Assembly: GCF_026151205.1 (NCBI RefSeq)
Contig: NC_087084.1
Coordinates: 14,276,235 to 14,340,234 of the forward strand
Length of the DNA stretch: 64,000 nucleotides
DNA from: Bolinopsis microptera
Lineage: Eukaryota > Ctenophora > Tentaculata > Lobata > Bolinopsidae
Direction of reading: 5' to 3'
The notes beneath the pieces were generated by a model. It did no database searches and was not told the DNA's origin. It saw only the letters and a program-made list of their open reading frames with translations. The position numbers were made by a program, and so were the translations under genes. Shown here one piece after another: positions 43,008-56,215 of the stretch (positions are counted from its first letter, which is position 1; every line of letters begins with the position of its first letter).

Positions 43008-44816
43008 AACATTAGTCAATAACGGAGGGGATCTGTGACGGTGGGAGTATGTGATTAACATTAGTCAATAACAGAGGGGATCTGTAACGTTGGGAGTATG
43101 TGATTAACATTAGTCAATAACGGAGGGGATCTGTAACGTTGGGAGTATGTGATTAACATTAGTCAATAACGGAGGGGATCTGTAACGTTGGGAGTATGTG
43201 ATTAACATTAGTCAATAACGGAGGGGATCTGTGACGGTGGGAGTATGTGATTAACATTAGTCAATAACAGAGGGGATCTGTGACGGTGGGAGTATGTGAT
43301 TAACATTAGTCAATAACAGAGGGGATCTGTGACGGTGGGAGTATGTGATTAACATTAGTTAATAACGGAGGGGATCTGTGACGGTGGGAGTATGTGATTA
43401 ACATTAGTCAATAACAGAGGGGATCTGTAACGGTGGGAGTATGTGATTAACATTAGTCAATAACAGAGGGGATCTGTGACGGTGGGAGTATGTGATTAAC
43501 ATTAGTCAATAACAGAGGGGATCTGTGACGGTAGGAGTATGTGATTAACATTAGTCAATAACGGAGGGGATCTGTGACGGTAGGAGTATGTGATTAACAT
43601 TAGTCAATAACAGAGGGGATCTGTGACGGTGGGAGTATGTGATTAACATTAGTCAATAACAGAGGGGATCTGTAACGTTGGGAGTATGTGATTAACATTA
43701 GTCAATAACAGAGGGGATCTGTGACGGTGGGAGTATGTGATTAACATTAGTCAATAACAGAGGGGATCTGTGACGGTGGGAGTATGTGATTAACATTAGT
43801 CAATAACAGAGGGGATCTGTGACGGTGGGAGTATGTGATTAACATTAGTCAATAACAGAGGGGATCTGTAACGTTGGGAGTATGTGATTAACATTAGTCA
43901 ATAACAGAGGGGATCTGTGACGTTGGGAGTATGTGATTAACATTAGTCAATAACAGAGGGGATCTGTGACGGTGGGAGTATGTGATTAACATTAGTCAAT
44001 AACAGAGGGGATCTGTGACGGTGGGAGTATGTGATTAACATTAGTCAATAACGGAGGGGATCTGTGACGTTGGGAGTATGTGATTAACATTAGTCAATAA
44101 CAGAGGGGATCTGTGACGGTGGGAGTATGTGATTAACATTAGTCAATAACAGAGGGGATCTGTGACGGTGGGAGTATGTGATTAACATTAGTCAATAGCG
44201 GAGGGATCTGTAACGGTGGGAGTATGTGATTAACATTAGTCAATAACAGAGGGGATCTGTGACGGTGGGAGTATGTGATTAACATTAGTCAATAACAGAG
44301 GGGATCTGTGACGGTGGGAGTATGAGATTAACATTAGTCAATAGCGGAGGGATCTGTAACGGTGGGAGTATGTGATTAACATTAGTCAATAACGGAGGGG
44401 ATCTGTGACGGTAGGAGTATGTGATTAACATTAGTCAATAACAGAGGGGATCTGTGACGGTGGGAGTATGTGATTAACATTAGTCAATAACGGAGGGGAT
44501 CTGTAACGGTGGGAGTATGTGATTAACATTAGTCAATAACAGAGGGGATCTGTGACGGTGGGAGTATGTGATTAACATTAGTCAATAACAGAGGGGATCT
44601 GTGACGGTGGGAGTATGTGATTAACATTAGTCAATAACAGAGGGGATCTGTGACGGTGGGAGTATGTGATTAACATTAGTCAATAACGGAGGGGATCTGT
44701 GACGGTGGGAGTATGTGATTAACATTAGTCAATAACAGAGGGGATCTGTGACGGTGGGAGTATGTGATTAACATTAGTCAATAACAGAGGGGATCTGTGA
44801 CGGTGGGAGTATGTGA
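43008..44816. repeat. 49-bp minisatellite, about 37 copies
   Basis: Unit: AGAGGGGATCTGTGACGGTG, GGAGTATGTGATTAACATTA, GTCAATAAC. Variants alternate (CAGAGG or CGGAGG; GTGACGG, GTAACGT or GTAACGG) in blocks, indicating local amplification and exchange. No flanking duplication like that at the 20-bp arrays is seen. Confidence 0.95.
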
Positions 44817-46839
44817 TTATTGACGGTTCACGTGTCCAGTGGTAATATTATCATATCAATATTAATATTTGACGTAAGCACGCATACAGAAGTCCACTTT
44901 TACCAACATATCTGTAACGTACCTTAACGTAACTGTAACAAATTACTACACCCAACTCTACTACGACCAACAGGCAACGAGTGAACCAGGGTGGAATAGT
45001 AATACTTCCACGTTAAAAGAGCAACTTTATAATTCTACTTGCCAAACAGTAGGTATCTATTAAATAAGAACAACTTTGTAATAATTCTACCTGTTAATGC
45101 AGCTGCTCACCTCTCTACGTCACAGTCTGATACTAAGATTGTACTTCTCCCTGAGATCTGATATCAAAGCAACAAGCTCTCAGAAAGCACAATTATAGAG
45201 GAACTAATGACATAAGAGGTCGTTCAGAAGAAATGGAGTAGAACAGGTGCTTACCTTGGTTCTATAATGGCCCTATATTCAGCGGCTACCATCTGACGTG
45301 ATTTTAACATGCTTATAACAAACTTTCTAAAAATACAACCCGGTTCGTTTCAAGATTAACGATGGTAAGAGACAAATATTGTAGTAAAAAGTAATGAGCG
45401 TCTCATCTCTGGTAGTTCACCACATAGAAATCTAAAACTTCAATCCCATAAACCTATCAGAACATTTCAATGAAATGCAAGTTTTGTCTCTCGTGGACCA
45501 CCTGTTAAGAATAGAAACTTCTACACAACAGCGACAACACACAAATTACCTGCCGAGCTCTGACTACTATACTGTACTATTGATACTGCTCTGAGTAGTA
45601 TCAATAACAAAACACCCTTCAGTGCAAGCATCCAACATGATCAGTAGCACAAAGGTAGCCATGCTCTGCTACGCCCTATAAACCTATACTAGGTAGGCAT
45701 ACTCTGCTACGCCCTATACTAGGCCCTGTAGAGTGTAGCTCCACTAGGTCCTGTTCTTTAACAAAGCTACAAATAAACAAAATGTGGTTCCGAGACTCGG
45801 GTGTAAAAGAGGGTGGGTTACAAGTTAAGAGAACAAACCAGGGCGTCACCCTCACCCCTCGCCCCTCGCCCCCTCAGACCTCACCCACAGCTCCCTAGTC
45901 AGCTGTCACCTGCTGTTACCAGGGTACAGTGAAGTTGTGGAGCACAAATAGAATAGTTTATATAAGTGTTCCGGAGAGTAGTTGTACGCGGGAGATGATG
46001 CGTGCAGGGACAGGTGTTATCTTGTTCACAGGATAATGGTTCGGGGGAGATTGGTGGCCGGGAGAATTATCGGGTTAGTTCAGTGGGGGTCGGTGCAGCT
46101 GTTTGGTGGGTATAGGGTAGGCAACAGTAAACACTGACAAAGTGTTTTGATTGATCATTGAGATTTAGGGAAGGTTAGTAAAAAGATATGATGGAAAAGT
46201 AGTCATGATTTTAAATATTTAAATGCATACAAATTTTGTTAAAAGTAATAAAGCGACAAATATGTTGTTCGGTAAAAATTAGTAAAGTGAAATGAACTAA
46301 TGTTTTGTGTACAAAGATCAGACCTTTTCAATAATATGGAACTGTAAGTCAGTAAGTGCAGTGTGTAGAGCTATGAACCTTCAGAATCCATGCATGATCA
46401 CATAGTTCTTTAAAAAGGTCAAGAGCCGGGATACCAATTGGATTTATTTTCAGCCAAACGCAATTTTAAATGCTTTTAAGTGGTCAGTAGTCAGTGGAAA
46501 ACAAGGGCCGCTCAACTTAGCGTTGATTAGGTAGTCTTATCTTATTAAAATTTATTGTTAGAATCGATAGTGATCGTACGTGGTAACGTCTAAAACATTA
46601 AACTGGACACCACGACACCTCCAACATCTAAACAAAAACCATCGGAGCAGCTCATAATTACTTTTTGATCTCATCAAAGTACTCGAGCTCTGCCACCTGT
46701 TACTGACTGCTGATGATCCGGCGCAACTGTGAGTCTCAGTTATATTGACCCACTCTCCCAAACCAGGTTAACAGGGTGGGGGTGCCAACTGCCAAGTAGC
46801 TAAGTAGCTGTTAGTTGCTGCATATCGCTACATATCGCT
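44817..46839. other. Intergenic; no supported gene
   Basis: 45245-45310 on the minus strand reads as a short Met-initiated exon with a good GTAAGC donor, but no partner exon could be matched. The rest shows no coding signal. Confidence 0.4.
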
Positions 46840-47455
46840 ACATTGTTAGGTGTCACCATGCTGGTAAGTCAAGTACGGTCACCGTGAATGTGTCCCTGAA
46901 ATACGTCATGACACGTGGTGTGACGTCATGACACGTGGTGTGACGTCATGACACGTGGTGTGACGTCATGACACGTGGTGTGACGTCATGACACGTGGTG
47001 TGACGTCATGACACGTGGTGTGACGTCATGACACGTGGTGTGACGTCATGACACGTGGTGTGACGTCATGACACGTGGTGTGACGTCATGACATGTGGTG
47101 TGACGTCATGACACGTGGTGTGACGTCATGACATGTGGTGTGACGTCATGACACGTGGTGTGACGTCATGACACGTGGTGTGACGTCATGACACGTGGTG
47201 TGACGTCATGACACGTGGTGTGACGTCATGACATGTGGTGTGACGTCATGACACGTGGTGTGACGTCATGACATGTGGTGTGACGTCATGACACGTGGTG
47301 TGACGTCATGACACGTGGTGTGACGTCATGACACGTGGTGTGACGTCATGACACGTGGTGTGACGTCATGACACGTGGTGTGACGTCATGACATTGTTAG
47401 GTGTCACCGTGCTGGTAAGTCAAGTACGGTCACCCTGAATGTGTCCCTGAAGTAC
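46840..47455. repeat. CRE/E-box minisatellite, locus D (largest), with 65-bp flanking direct duplication
   Basis: About 24 copies of TGACGTCATGACACGTGGTG at 46905-47390; a few read ACATGTGG. Flanks: 46840-46904 and 47391-47455, ACATTGTTAGGTGTCACC... to TGTCCCTGAARTAC, differing at about three bases. The array replaces nothing; it lies between the two copies. Confidence 0.92.
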
Positions 47456-48477
47456 TTTGAGTATTTCAGGTATAAGTTCTTATTGATAGAAGCTGGCTCA
47501 ATATTTATATTCGAGCTTTTCAACTGGAATTTAGACAAATTATTCATATTATGGAGCCAGGGTGTGAACTGGCTACACCTGGTTAAAACGCTTTTATCCC
47601 ATTACTTAAAACTCAATAAATGTAATAGTTTTGTAGTGTTGTATGTAATTGGTTTTAAAATATGCTCAGCGAAGGTTTAGCAAATCTTTATAATTAACAG
47701 CCATTCTTGCTGATGCAGCCGTGAATTGTCATTGAGTTCGATCGAGTTAAACATTTTTGTTGTTACTGGATAATAAAAACGCCATACCTTATCGGATATT
47801 ATTTGGCCGGACATTGCGTGAACGGACATAATTTTGAATGGACATTAAAATGAACGTTCGAAGGCGTTCAAAACCATTAAAAATCCGAAATATTTTCATC
47901 TGACTTCATAAAATAATTCACCATCTCACATTTTATCGTACTGTTCAGTGATTATCATGTATAATTATAACTTTACCGGTTCCTTCAGCTTAGCAAGAGG
48001 TAAACTAAATATTTAGTAAAATGGTTAATTTACCGTTTTTTAGTAGATCTCAATTAATTAAATTATCTAATGAGATTTATATCTCATAATATTAAATTGA
48101 TATAATTTCCGGAACGATTATCAAAAAATTAAATGGGATTGAAAAATTATGTTTCTATTCTAATTAAGGAATTTAAATTAATTGCAGGTGAAATATAAGA
48201 AGCTACGAATGGGGATAAGATGACTACCCTTAATGAATCAATTAATTTTCGTAAGTATAAATACTTGTGTTAGAAACCATAAACACATAATCCGTTCTAG
48301 TCTGTTTCTTAAAGAACTAAAAAGGTTTTCTCAGCTCTTTATATTCTGTTTTTGTGATTTAATTTGCATCGACTAGCTTTTAGCCAATTATATTTTTGAA
48401 CTTTTATAAACTTCAGATTGATACGTCATTTTGGAAACTAACCCTTATTCTGTAGGTACCACTTTCATCGCACCAAC
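47456..48477. other. Spacer upstream of coiled-coil ORF
   Basis: AT-rich, no coding signal. A TTCTGTAG acceptor-like site at about 48447-48455 just before the ATG suggests that the 5' UTR of the next gene is spliced. Confidence 0.4.
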
Positions 48478-49194
48478 ATGAACATGTCTTGCGAACTTGA
48501 CCAACTGAAAGCAACTCACGAAACGCTCAGATTGCAGAAGAGAGCTATCGACCGAGAAACCGAGGATACCAGAACCAAAACAATCGAAGAAAAACGAGTA
48601 GCTGAGGCTGAGATCGAGAAGCTACAGCTGGACCTGGAATCTCTAAAGGAGGAAACAGCAGCTTTAAGTGAGAAGAACAAGACCTTGGAAACCACCGTCA
48701 CCAGTCTTAAAGAGGAACATGCGCTGAAGAGGAAGAGACAAGAAGAGGATTACGACGTTCAGAGACGCTCCAAACAGAAGTAGCAGTTCCAAGAAGCCAA
48801 ACTGTGCACTAAGAAAGTGAACATTGAGAAGAAGTGTGATCCAGTGGAGGTACACAGACTCCAGATCCAGGAGCTTGAGAAGGAAGTGCAGAATAACACG
48901 AGTGAACGAGAGGAGGTCAAGGAGATATATAAAACTGAGATGAACAAAGTTGACAACATTCTTGCTAAATTAAAATTCCAAAAAAAGACTTGGGAGAAGA
49001 AAGTTCAGGCAGGAAGAGAACAGCTACTGAAACTGAACGCTAACTGTATCAATGTCAGGGAATCCTCTAGAAAGGAACTATTCGAGAAAGACCTGCTGCT
49101 TCAACGATTAGTTCTGGATACTGATAGGTGCCTGAAGTCTATCCCTGAACTAGAGGCGAGTATGGCAATTCTTGAGAAAATGGCCAAAGAATAG
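48478..49194 (+). pseudogene. Coiled-coil protein ORF (239 codons) interrupted by one in-frame UAG
   Basis: The frame from 48478 to the TAG at 49192-49194 is continuous except for TAG at 48781-48783, in the context CAG AAG TAG CAG. Both halves have heptad-rich Glu/Lys/Leu/Gln composition (for example AEIEKLQLDLESLKEETAAL), so it is one helical rod of about 238 residues. The break could be a nonsense mutation (CAG to TAG needs one change), a sequencing error or readthrough. No signal peptide or membrane segment. Resembles generic intermediate coiled-coil proteins; family not recognised. Confidence 0.65.
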
Positions 49195-51196
49195 ACGTTA
49201 TTTATTATATCGAAACAGTTGTTATTTAAAGATATAATGTAAATTTTATGAGCTAACAGGATTTACATTTTATGACATATTTTCAATAGTCTGTTTTATG
49301 TTTTACAGTTTCAGCTTTGGTCTTCACGATTATATATAATATATATTCAATTTTGTTGTGATCTATGTCCCTGATGATTGATTGATGATTCATTCATAAA
49401 ACTCCGAGTTAGATAAATACATTTGCTTTGTACAAAATAACAAATTATATGCATCAAAATCAAATTGTCCTTATTATCGGAGACAATTAAAATAATAATC
49501 AATAATTTGATGGGGTTAACTGGTACGATTCCACAATTCGTATCGTGCGACAGAATAATCTTAACATGACTAAACTGCAAGGAACATTGAGGAGGATAAG
49601 TGATCTGAGAAACTGATTGGAGTTTTGAATTATCGCGACTGACTAAGTGATAATTTTATTAATGTAGTGTTATAATTATTGATTACTATAGTGTCATAAT
49701 TACTGGTAACTTGTATGAGGTTGCCCGTTACTAAGCAACGCTTTGTACGGCACACAATCAGGGACTGGACTATATAAATATTAAACGTGACACGTATAGA
49801 GGGAGATTAGCGGATTAAAGAATAATTTGAATTAAACGTGGATGAGTTAGTGATAATTCCATTATTATTAGCAGCTTTCATAGCAGCTGGTAGCCACTGG
49901 AAGCTAGCAGTTGTTTAAGAGTTGGTAATCTGTTTAAAATAACTTCGCATGGTCTCATGGCCACGCGATTGTGACGTCATGACACGTGGTGTGATTGCAG
50001 ATTTTCCAGTTATTAAATAAAAACCGCCCATTTAATTTAAAGAGGTCATTTAGTTGGAAAATTTAACAGTCGGGTAATTACCAATTAACGAGCGGAGACA
50101 ACCTACCAATTATCTTTCCTTAGCTTTTGGGATATCATAATATTATGGTTATTAAATAGCATTAAACAGGATAAAAGTTGATAAATGTGCATTTAGGAAG
50201 GTTCGACAGAATCAATTATCTCGAGTCTCGACCTGACCACCTGTTTTCATTTAAAGATTCTACTTTAGGACGATTCGCTTGGTTGGCAAATAATTAGATA
50301 GTCACAAATAAAACTCTGATTTCGTTATCTTCTAAAACAATGCAGCGAGAAACTGATAAAAATATTTTTGAAATATGTTGAAAACTTTGAACATAAAACG
50401 TTTGGGAACACAGTTTTTCTAATAAATATGCGGACTAGTTATTGGAAACAACTCTTAGTTTAAAATTCAACTGAAAGTTTTACTACGGCGCATATCATAA
50501 GCTTAATGGTGATAATTCAAAGCAATAATAAAGTTCGTAGAAGCATTTCAACTGTTCTGAGCATTTTTTAACGAACGGATGTAATAATCGTCAAAATGGC
50601 TCAGTTTGCTGATATAGATAACTGATTACTGACTAAGCTTATTAAGATAACTCCGACAGTCAGAACTTCTTTAAGAAAATCTGTGAAGAAATGATTGTAC
50701 AATATAGGAAAAATACTGGCGAGTGTCCGACAAGATGATGAGTTAGCTTGGCAACCTTTAGAGCCCTTTTTAAAATCAAAATCTTAAAATAGCAGCTGGT
50801 TAAAAATGTTCCAAAACCAATGCACACCTTGTTTATTAGTTTCTTTATGCGGGTGAAATATTAAAATATCTATTCGGCATATTCTGATTCAATAAATGTC
50901 CATCACATGCGACAATTAAGATACATTACATTTTAAACAAGGGAAAATAATTTCAAACTGATCAAAATTAGGTCACTGTTTGAGTAATTAATCTTTTTTT
51001 TTAAATGACCCACGTCACATGATATTTTCAAATGTAAAGATTGTCAATCTCTTTCACCTTAACAACACTATCAATGTTTACTAGTTCTGCGCGCGCGTCA
51101 CCATGGTGACACAGAAACTGCGTCACCATGACGACACACTTTGGCAGTCAGTGACGTCATGTTGATGTAGGATGACGTCACGTGATGAAACACTTT
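49195..51196. other. Intergenic; solitary CRE/E-box unit at 49972-49991
   Basis: One exact copy of TGACGTCATGACACGTGGTG at 49972-49991 between GATTG (49967-49971) and TGATTG (49992-49997). 51085-51185 holds GTCACCATGGTGAC, TGACGTCA and TCACGTGA palindromes just past the 3' end of the secreted-peptide gene. No other feature. Confidence 0.6.
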
Positions 51197-51930
51197 TTAC
51201 TTTCTCCAGGCGTGATTTGACTTGATACCGTGTCCAACCAACTCTTCTTCGTCGCTCATAGAATCTGTCTCAGAACTGAAATAATTAAATTTATTTATTT
51301 TTAAATTTATTTATAGAACACAAGTTTTTTACGGTTGTTGGCGTCAATTGTGGAAAATGTCAGATAGTGGAATGGATTCAATATAAGCTGGTAAAATAAT
51401 CATCACTCAATTTTTGTGAAAAGTAGTCGAGGTCGTATAAAATTGTATCAAGCTAGATCACTCATTTTATAATGTGAATCAAGAACATTATTCAGAATAA
51501 ATGATTATTGAAATATAATTTTAATTGAAATAAGAACATTATTCAGGATTTCTTCAGTCTCACCTGTCTGCACTCCGTTTGTCTAAAGTCAGACCATGTC
51601 CAATATCTTCACTGTTATCCATCCTAAGACCATGTCCGATCTCCTCCGAGTCTTCAATACTGAAAAAAAAGGATATACTTTCAATTAATTATTTCACTTT
51701 TGTTTAAAATATATTTAAAATTATTTAACTTGTCTTTAAAATATTCTTACGATTACATAACTTTTCTATAAAATATACATACGATAATTAAATAATTACA
51801 TAATTACAAAATAACGTAATTTTTGTGTTAACTTACGATTACATAACTTCTGTTTAAAATATATTTACGTTCTGGTGAAAGTGGCGACGGCAAGGGTCAG
51901 AAGAATAAGCACGGAAGTAAGTTTGAACAT
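51197..51930 (-). CDS. Secreted neuropeptide-like precursor, 3 exons, 78 aa
   Basis: Minus-strand exons 51930-51869, 51659-51564 and 51275-51197; phases (2, 2) and AG/GT sites agree. Exon 1 encodes a clear signal peptide (MFKLTSVLILLTLAVATF). The mature part carries three variants of one motif: EEIGHGL, EDIGHGL and EELVGHGI, each after an acidic run. A dibasic DKR site follows the second, and the chain ends NHAWRK. Small size, signal peptide, repeated motif and a dibasic site fit a neuropeptide or other secreted peptide precursor processed in the regulated pathway. I know no family with this GHG motif. Exon lengths are short, so the gene would be missed by long-ORF searches. Confidence 0.7.
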
Positions 51931-54900
51931 TGTCGGAGGTTGAACTGAGTGTGGAACTTGAGCTAGATCTGTGGTATTGGGTTTAGGATTCGGAAATAAA
52001 ATTGCGATAAAATTGCAGAACCGACATGTTGAATACATTTAGCAAAATCTTAAATAATGTTAAATATCCTATTAAATTCAAGTATAAATGGTATCAGGTC
52101 TAGCCAATGTTAAAATTGGCTGACGATTTGTGGCGGAATTGTATTTTGCGTGTGGATCAATATTTCAATAACCGGAAATGAATCTTATATTAAAAGGAGC
52201 GGTATCATAAAGAGTAGACATCGAAAACAAATAAACTAGACAACTGGTGAGTTGTCCCCCTATATTTATGAGTTATGAATAGATTGGTACTCAAATTTGT
52301 TGGCCGTTATCGAAATATTTCCATCAGTTTCGTTCGACAATATAATTTACTAAACTGATTAATAGCAATCTTTACCAATATTGCTCCTTTATAATATTTA
52401 CCAATGAACTTTGCATAACCAATCGATAATGCTATGGTAAATAAAACTCGTCGGCTCAAATCAAAACGGATTTCAATTACAATAGCGCAACAGATCACGC
52501 GATTGGACAACCAGGCACTAGATTTTCTGAAATAATGCATATTCCATTATAATTTATATCACATACAATAACATGCCACACACAATAGTGCCTAAATTCA
52601 TATATCTCTCGAACACATTATAAATGGATCAATGTATCATTGTATCAGCATTACAAAGACGAAGAACCCCAAACAAGCAGCTGGTTGTCGAATGTCGGCT
52701 ATTGCTATGGTTACGTACCTGTTGCTATGATTATTGCTATAAGTATAACACTGAAATATAAAAATTCGGTCATATAATGCAAGTAATTATAGTCATGCAG
52801 CTAAAATATTAATCTCCATATTATTCAGATAGACGTATATACAGATTACAGATAGACCTTATGTCTCGTTTACGTTGTGTTGGCGTTGCCGATTACAATG
52901 ATCTATTGACATATGATATTCACTAAAAACTTGACTTGAAAGAGATTAATCGAGTAAGGTTATTAAGTTATTAGTATCAGTAAAAGCATAGGTTTATATT
53001 AACTGCAGAGAAGGTCGGAATCGTTATTAAATTACAGCTGTTAAGTTATTAGGAAAGGCAAAGGTATAGGTTTATATTTCACTCTAGTGAGTTATAAGTA
53101 GCATGAAACAAAAAACAGACAACTGGTATTTTCCATAATTATGGTTATAAATAGAATTGTATAAATTGCCTTATCGAAATATTCCATCGTTTGTCGCAAT
53201 ATAATATATAAAGGATTTCACAGCAAAATTACAATTGCTGCTTTATAAATTACAATGAACTTTGCAATAACCACATCGATAATTATGAAATAAATCTCGC
53301 TCAATCAAGGATTTAATTACAATAAGCGCAAGATCACGCGATGGACAAATCAAGGACCTTTTCAGAAATAAGCATATCCATTAAAGTTCATCACATACAA
53401 AACAGAATAATGCCACACAATAGTCTTATTTATAATACTCTCGAACACATTATAAATGGACAATGTACATTGTATCAGCATTAAAACAAGAACCAACAAG
53501 CAGTGTTGTCCGATGTCGCTATTGCTATGGTTACAGTACCTTCTTACTATGGTTATCATAAGTATAATTCACTGAAAATAATATTACGAGATCATATATG
53601 CAAGTATAAGCATGCAGCTAAAATTATAATCTCCTCCATTATGTCAGATAGACGTATATACAGATTACAGATGACTTTGTCTCGTTTACTTGATGTGCGT
53701 TGCGATTACAAGATCTATTGACTATGATATTGCACTAAAAACTTGCTTGAAAGAGATGTAATCGCATGTAAGGTTATTATGTATTAGTATCAGTAAATGC
53801 ATAGGTTTATTAACTCAGAGAGGTCGAATCTATTAAATACAGCTGTTAAATATTAGCAAAGGCAAAGTATATGGTATTATATTTACTCTAGTAATAAATT
53901 TGAATCAAAACAAAGTTCTATATTTTAAACAGAATCTATTGATGAATTGTACGAATGTCAATAGTGATTGGATCAAATAAAGCAACCGTCTGCGTATGAA
54001 AATTCTGCAGATAAGCTGTAATTATCATTTAATCTTATGAATTAAGTACAATAATAACTCGAGGCTACAAAAATTAAGACCTTGCAGAAATAAAACCTAC
54101 CTACAAAGGTTCACGGATACCAAAACAGTAACATCATCAGTTAAGCTTAGATATTGGATAGGCATTGCTGTAAAGATTGGCAAACTTTCACAATAAAGAC
54201 AGATATTTCGTCCCCCTTCTTTCTTTAGCCAGACCTATCTTACATTTTACAAAATTCTCTTTTCAGCGAACAAAGATCCAAGCTGATACCAGAACACTAA
54301 TCACAGTTCAAGCTCATGAATAATTGATCAGGGGGATTGCGCCCTTGCTGTAAAGATTGACAAACTTTCACAATAAAAGCAGATATTTCGTCTCCACCTA
54401 TTATTTACAAAATGCGTTGTGTTATTCCTAATATGCATCTGAACAAGACAGGTCGGTGCAGATTGTGTTGGGAGTCTGCCTGATACAACCACCTTGGACA
54501 TCATATGTCACTGCATATTAAACTAGTCTAACATTTGGGAATATCATATTTGCAGATTTAAACTGCATCAACATTGGGACACATAATTCATGCATATTAA
54601 AAGCTTAACATTGGGGACATATACTCATGCATATTAAATAGCTTAATTTTGGGACAATATACTTCATGATAATTAATAGCTCAACATTTGGGGACATCAT
54701 ACTAGCATTTAACTAACTCGTTTGAGTGTTCTATGTTAAGTGATCTGGGATATAGGGATTTAGAGAACGCTAATAGTATGCTATTACTGGAACAGATAAA
54801 AATTTGCCGGATTGAAAAGATAAATAGACAAAGATAAATAGAGAAAGGAAGCAGACAATATAGATATTGGCTGCTACTCGCGGGGGTCTGGAAACCTATC

Positions 54901-55325
54901 ATGATACGACAGGTAATTTGTTTCTGGAGCTTTCAAATAACTTGTTTTAAACGTATTTACTCTTTAGTTAGGTGGAACTTCAAGACTAACTGTCTGAGCA
55001 AAACAATAAATACCATTTAATGATCGAGATTAAAATGATGAAATGCCAACACTAAAACTTTAGAATAGTGGTTACCTAAAAAAGGTGTGTCGGCCTCTCC
55101 TAAGGAGCTATTACAGTAATTAAGATCAGATTGCGTGCGGAGATCTGCCTAAAACCTCATTGAACCTCTCTTATGTGCCAGCTTTTAACGTTATTATCAT
55201 GTGTCATATATATTATATATGTGTCAAGATTTTAACTGCAGGCGAAAGATGGTAGCAAGTAAGAGTTAGGTGCAAGTAAAGTTTGATACATGTACAAAAT
55301 GAATACATAAGAAATGAAAGAGCTG
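51931..55325. other. Repeat-rich spacer with an indel-rich tandem duplication (about 52200-53090 and 53100-53900)
   Basis: The two halves align along their length, for example CATTATAAATGGA at 52617 and 53449 and AGATAGACGTATATACAGAT at 52829 and 53645, with a period near 0.83-0.89 kb. They differ by many scattered 1-3-base gaps rather than substitutions. 54480-54720 is a degenerate repeat of ACATTTGGGGACATCATAC / GCATATTAAATAGCTTAAC units, also gap-rich. No gene seen. Confidence 0.6.
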
Positions 55326-56215
55326 ATGCAGATATTGATGCCTTTTGGATGCAGATAAGAAATTGATGCCGGATAGAGTTGGATGCAGATAAGAAATTGA
55401 TGCCGGATAGAGCTGGATGCAGATAAGAAATTGATGCCGGATAGAGCTGGATGCAGATAAGAAATTGATGCTGGATAGAGTTGGATGCAGATAAGAAATT
55501 GATGCCGGATAGAGTTGGATGCAGATAAGAAATTGATGCCGGATAGAGCTGGATGCAGATAAGAAATTGATGCTGGATAGAGTTGGATGCAGATAAGAAA
55601 TTGATGCCGGATAGAGTTGGATGCAGATAAGAAATTGATGCCGGATAGAGCTGGATGCAGATAAGAAATTGATGCTGGAAAGAGCTGGATGCAGATAAGA
55701 AATTGATGCCGGATAGAGTTGGATGCAGATAAGAAATTGATGCCGGATAGAGCTGGATGCAGATAAGAAATTGATGCCAGAAAGAGTTGGATGCAGATAA
55801 GAAATTGATACCGGAAAAAGTTGGATGCAGATAAGAAATTGATGCCGGATAGAGTTGGATGCAGATAAGAAATTGATACCGGAAAAAGTTGGATGCAGAT
55901 AAGAAATTGATGCCGGATAGAGCTGGATGCAGATAAGAAATTGATGCCAGAAAGAGTTGGATGTAGATAAGAAATTGATGCCGGATAGAGCTGGATGCAG
56001 ATAAGAAATTGATGCCAGAAAGAGTTGGATGCAGATAAGAAATTGATACCGGAAAAAGTTGGATGCAGATAAGAAATTGATGCCGGATAGAGTTGGATGC
56101 AGATAAGAAATTGATGCCGGAAAAAGTTGGATGCAGATAAGAAATTGATGCCGGATAGAGCTGGATGCAGATAAGAAATTGATGCCGGAAAAAGTTGGAC
56201 GCAGATAAGAAATGA
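55326..56215. repeat. 34-bp minisatellite, about 26 copies
   Basis: Unit: GGATGCAGATAAGAAATTGA, TGCCGGATAGAGTT, with variants CTGGATAGAGCT, CCAGAAAGAGTT and CCGGAAAAAGTT. The 335-codon minus-strand frame through it (Leu/Ile/Ser-rich) is a by-product of a stop-free repeat. Confidence 0.95.

Noticed and set aside
43008..44816. Possible CRISPR array (regular repeats)
   Set aside because: Units are contiguous with no unique spacers and the DNA is eukaryotic; it is a minisatellite.
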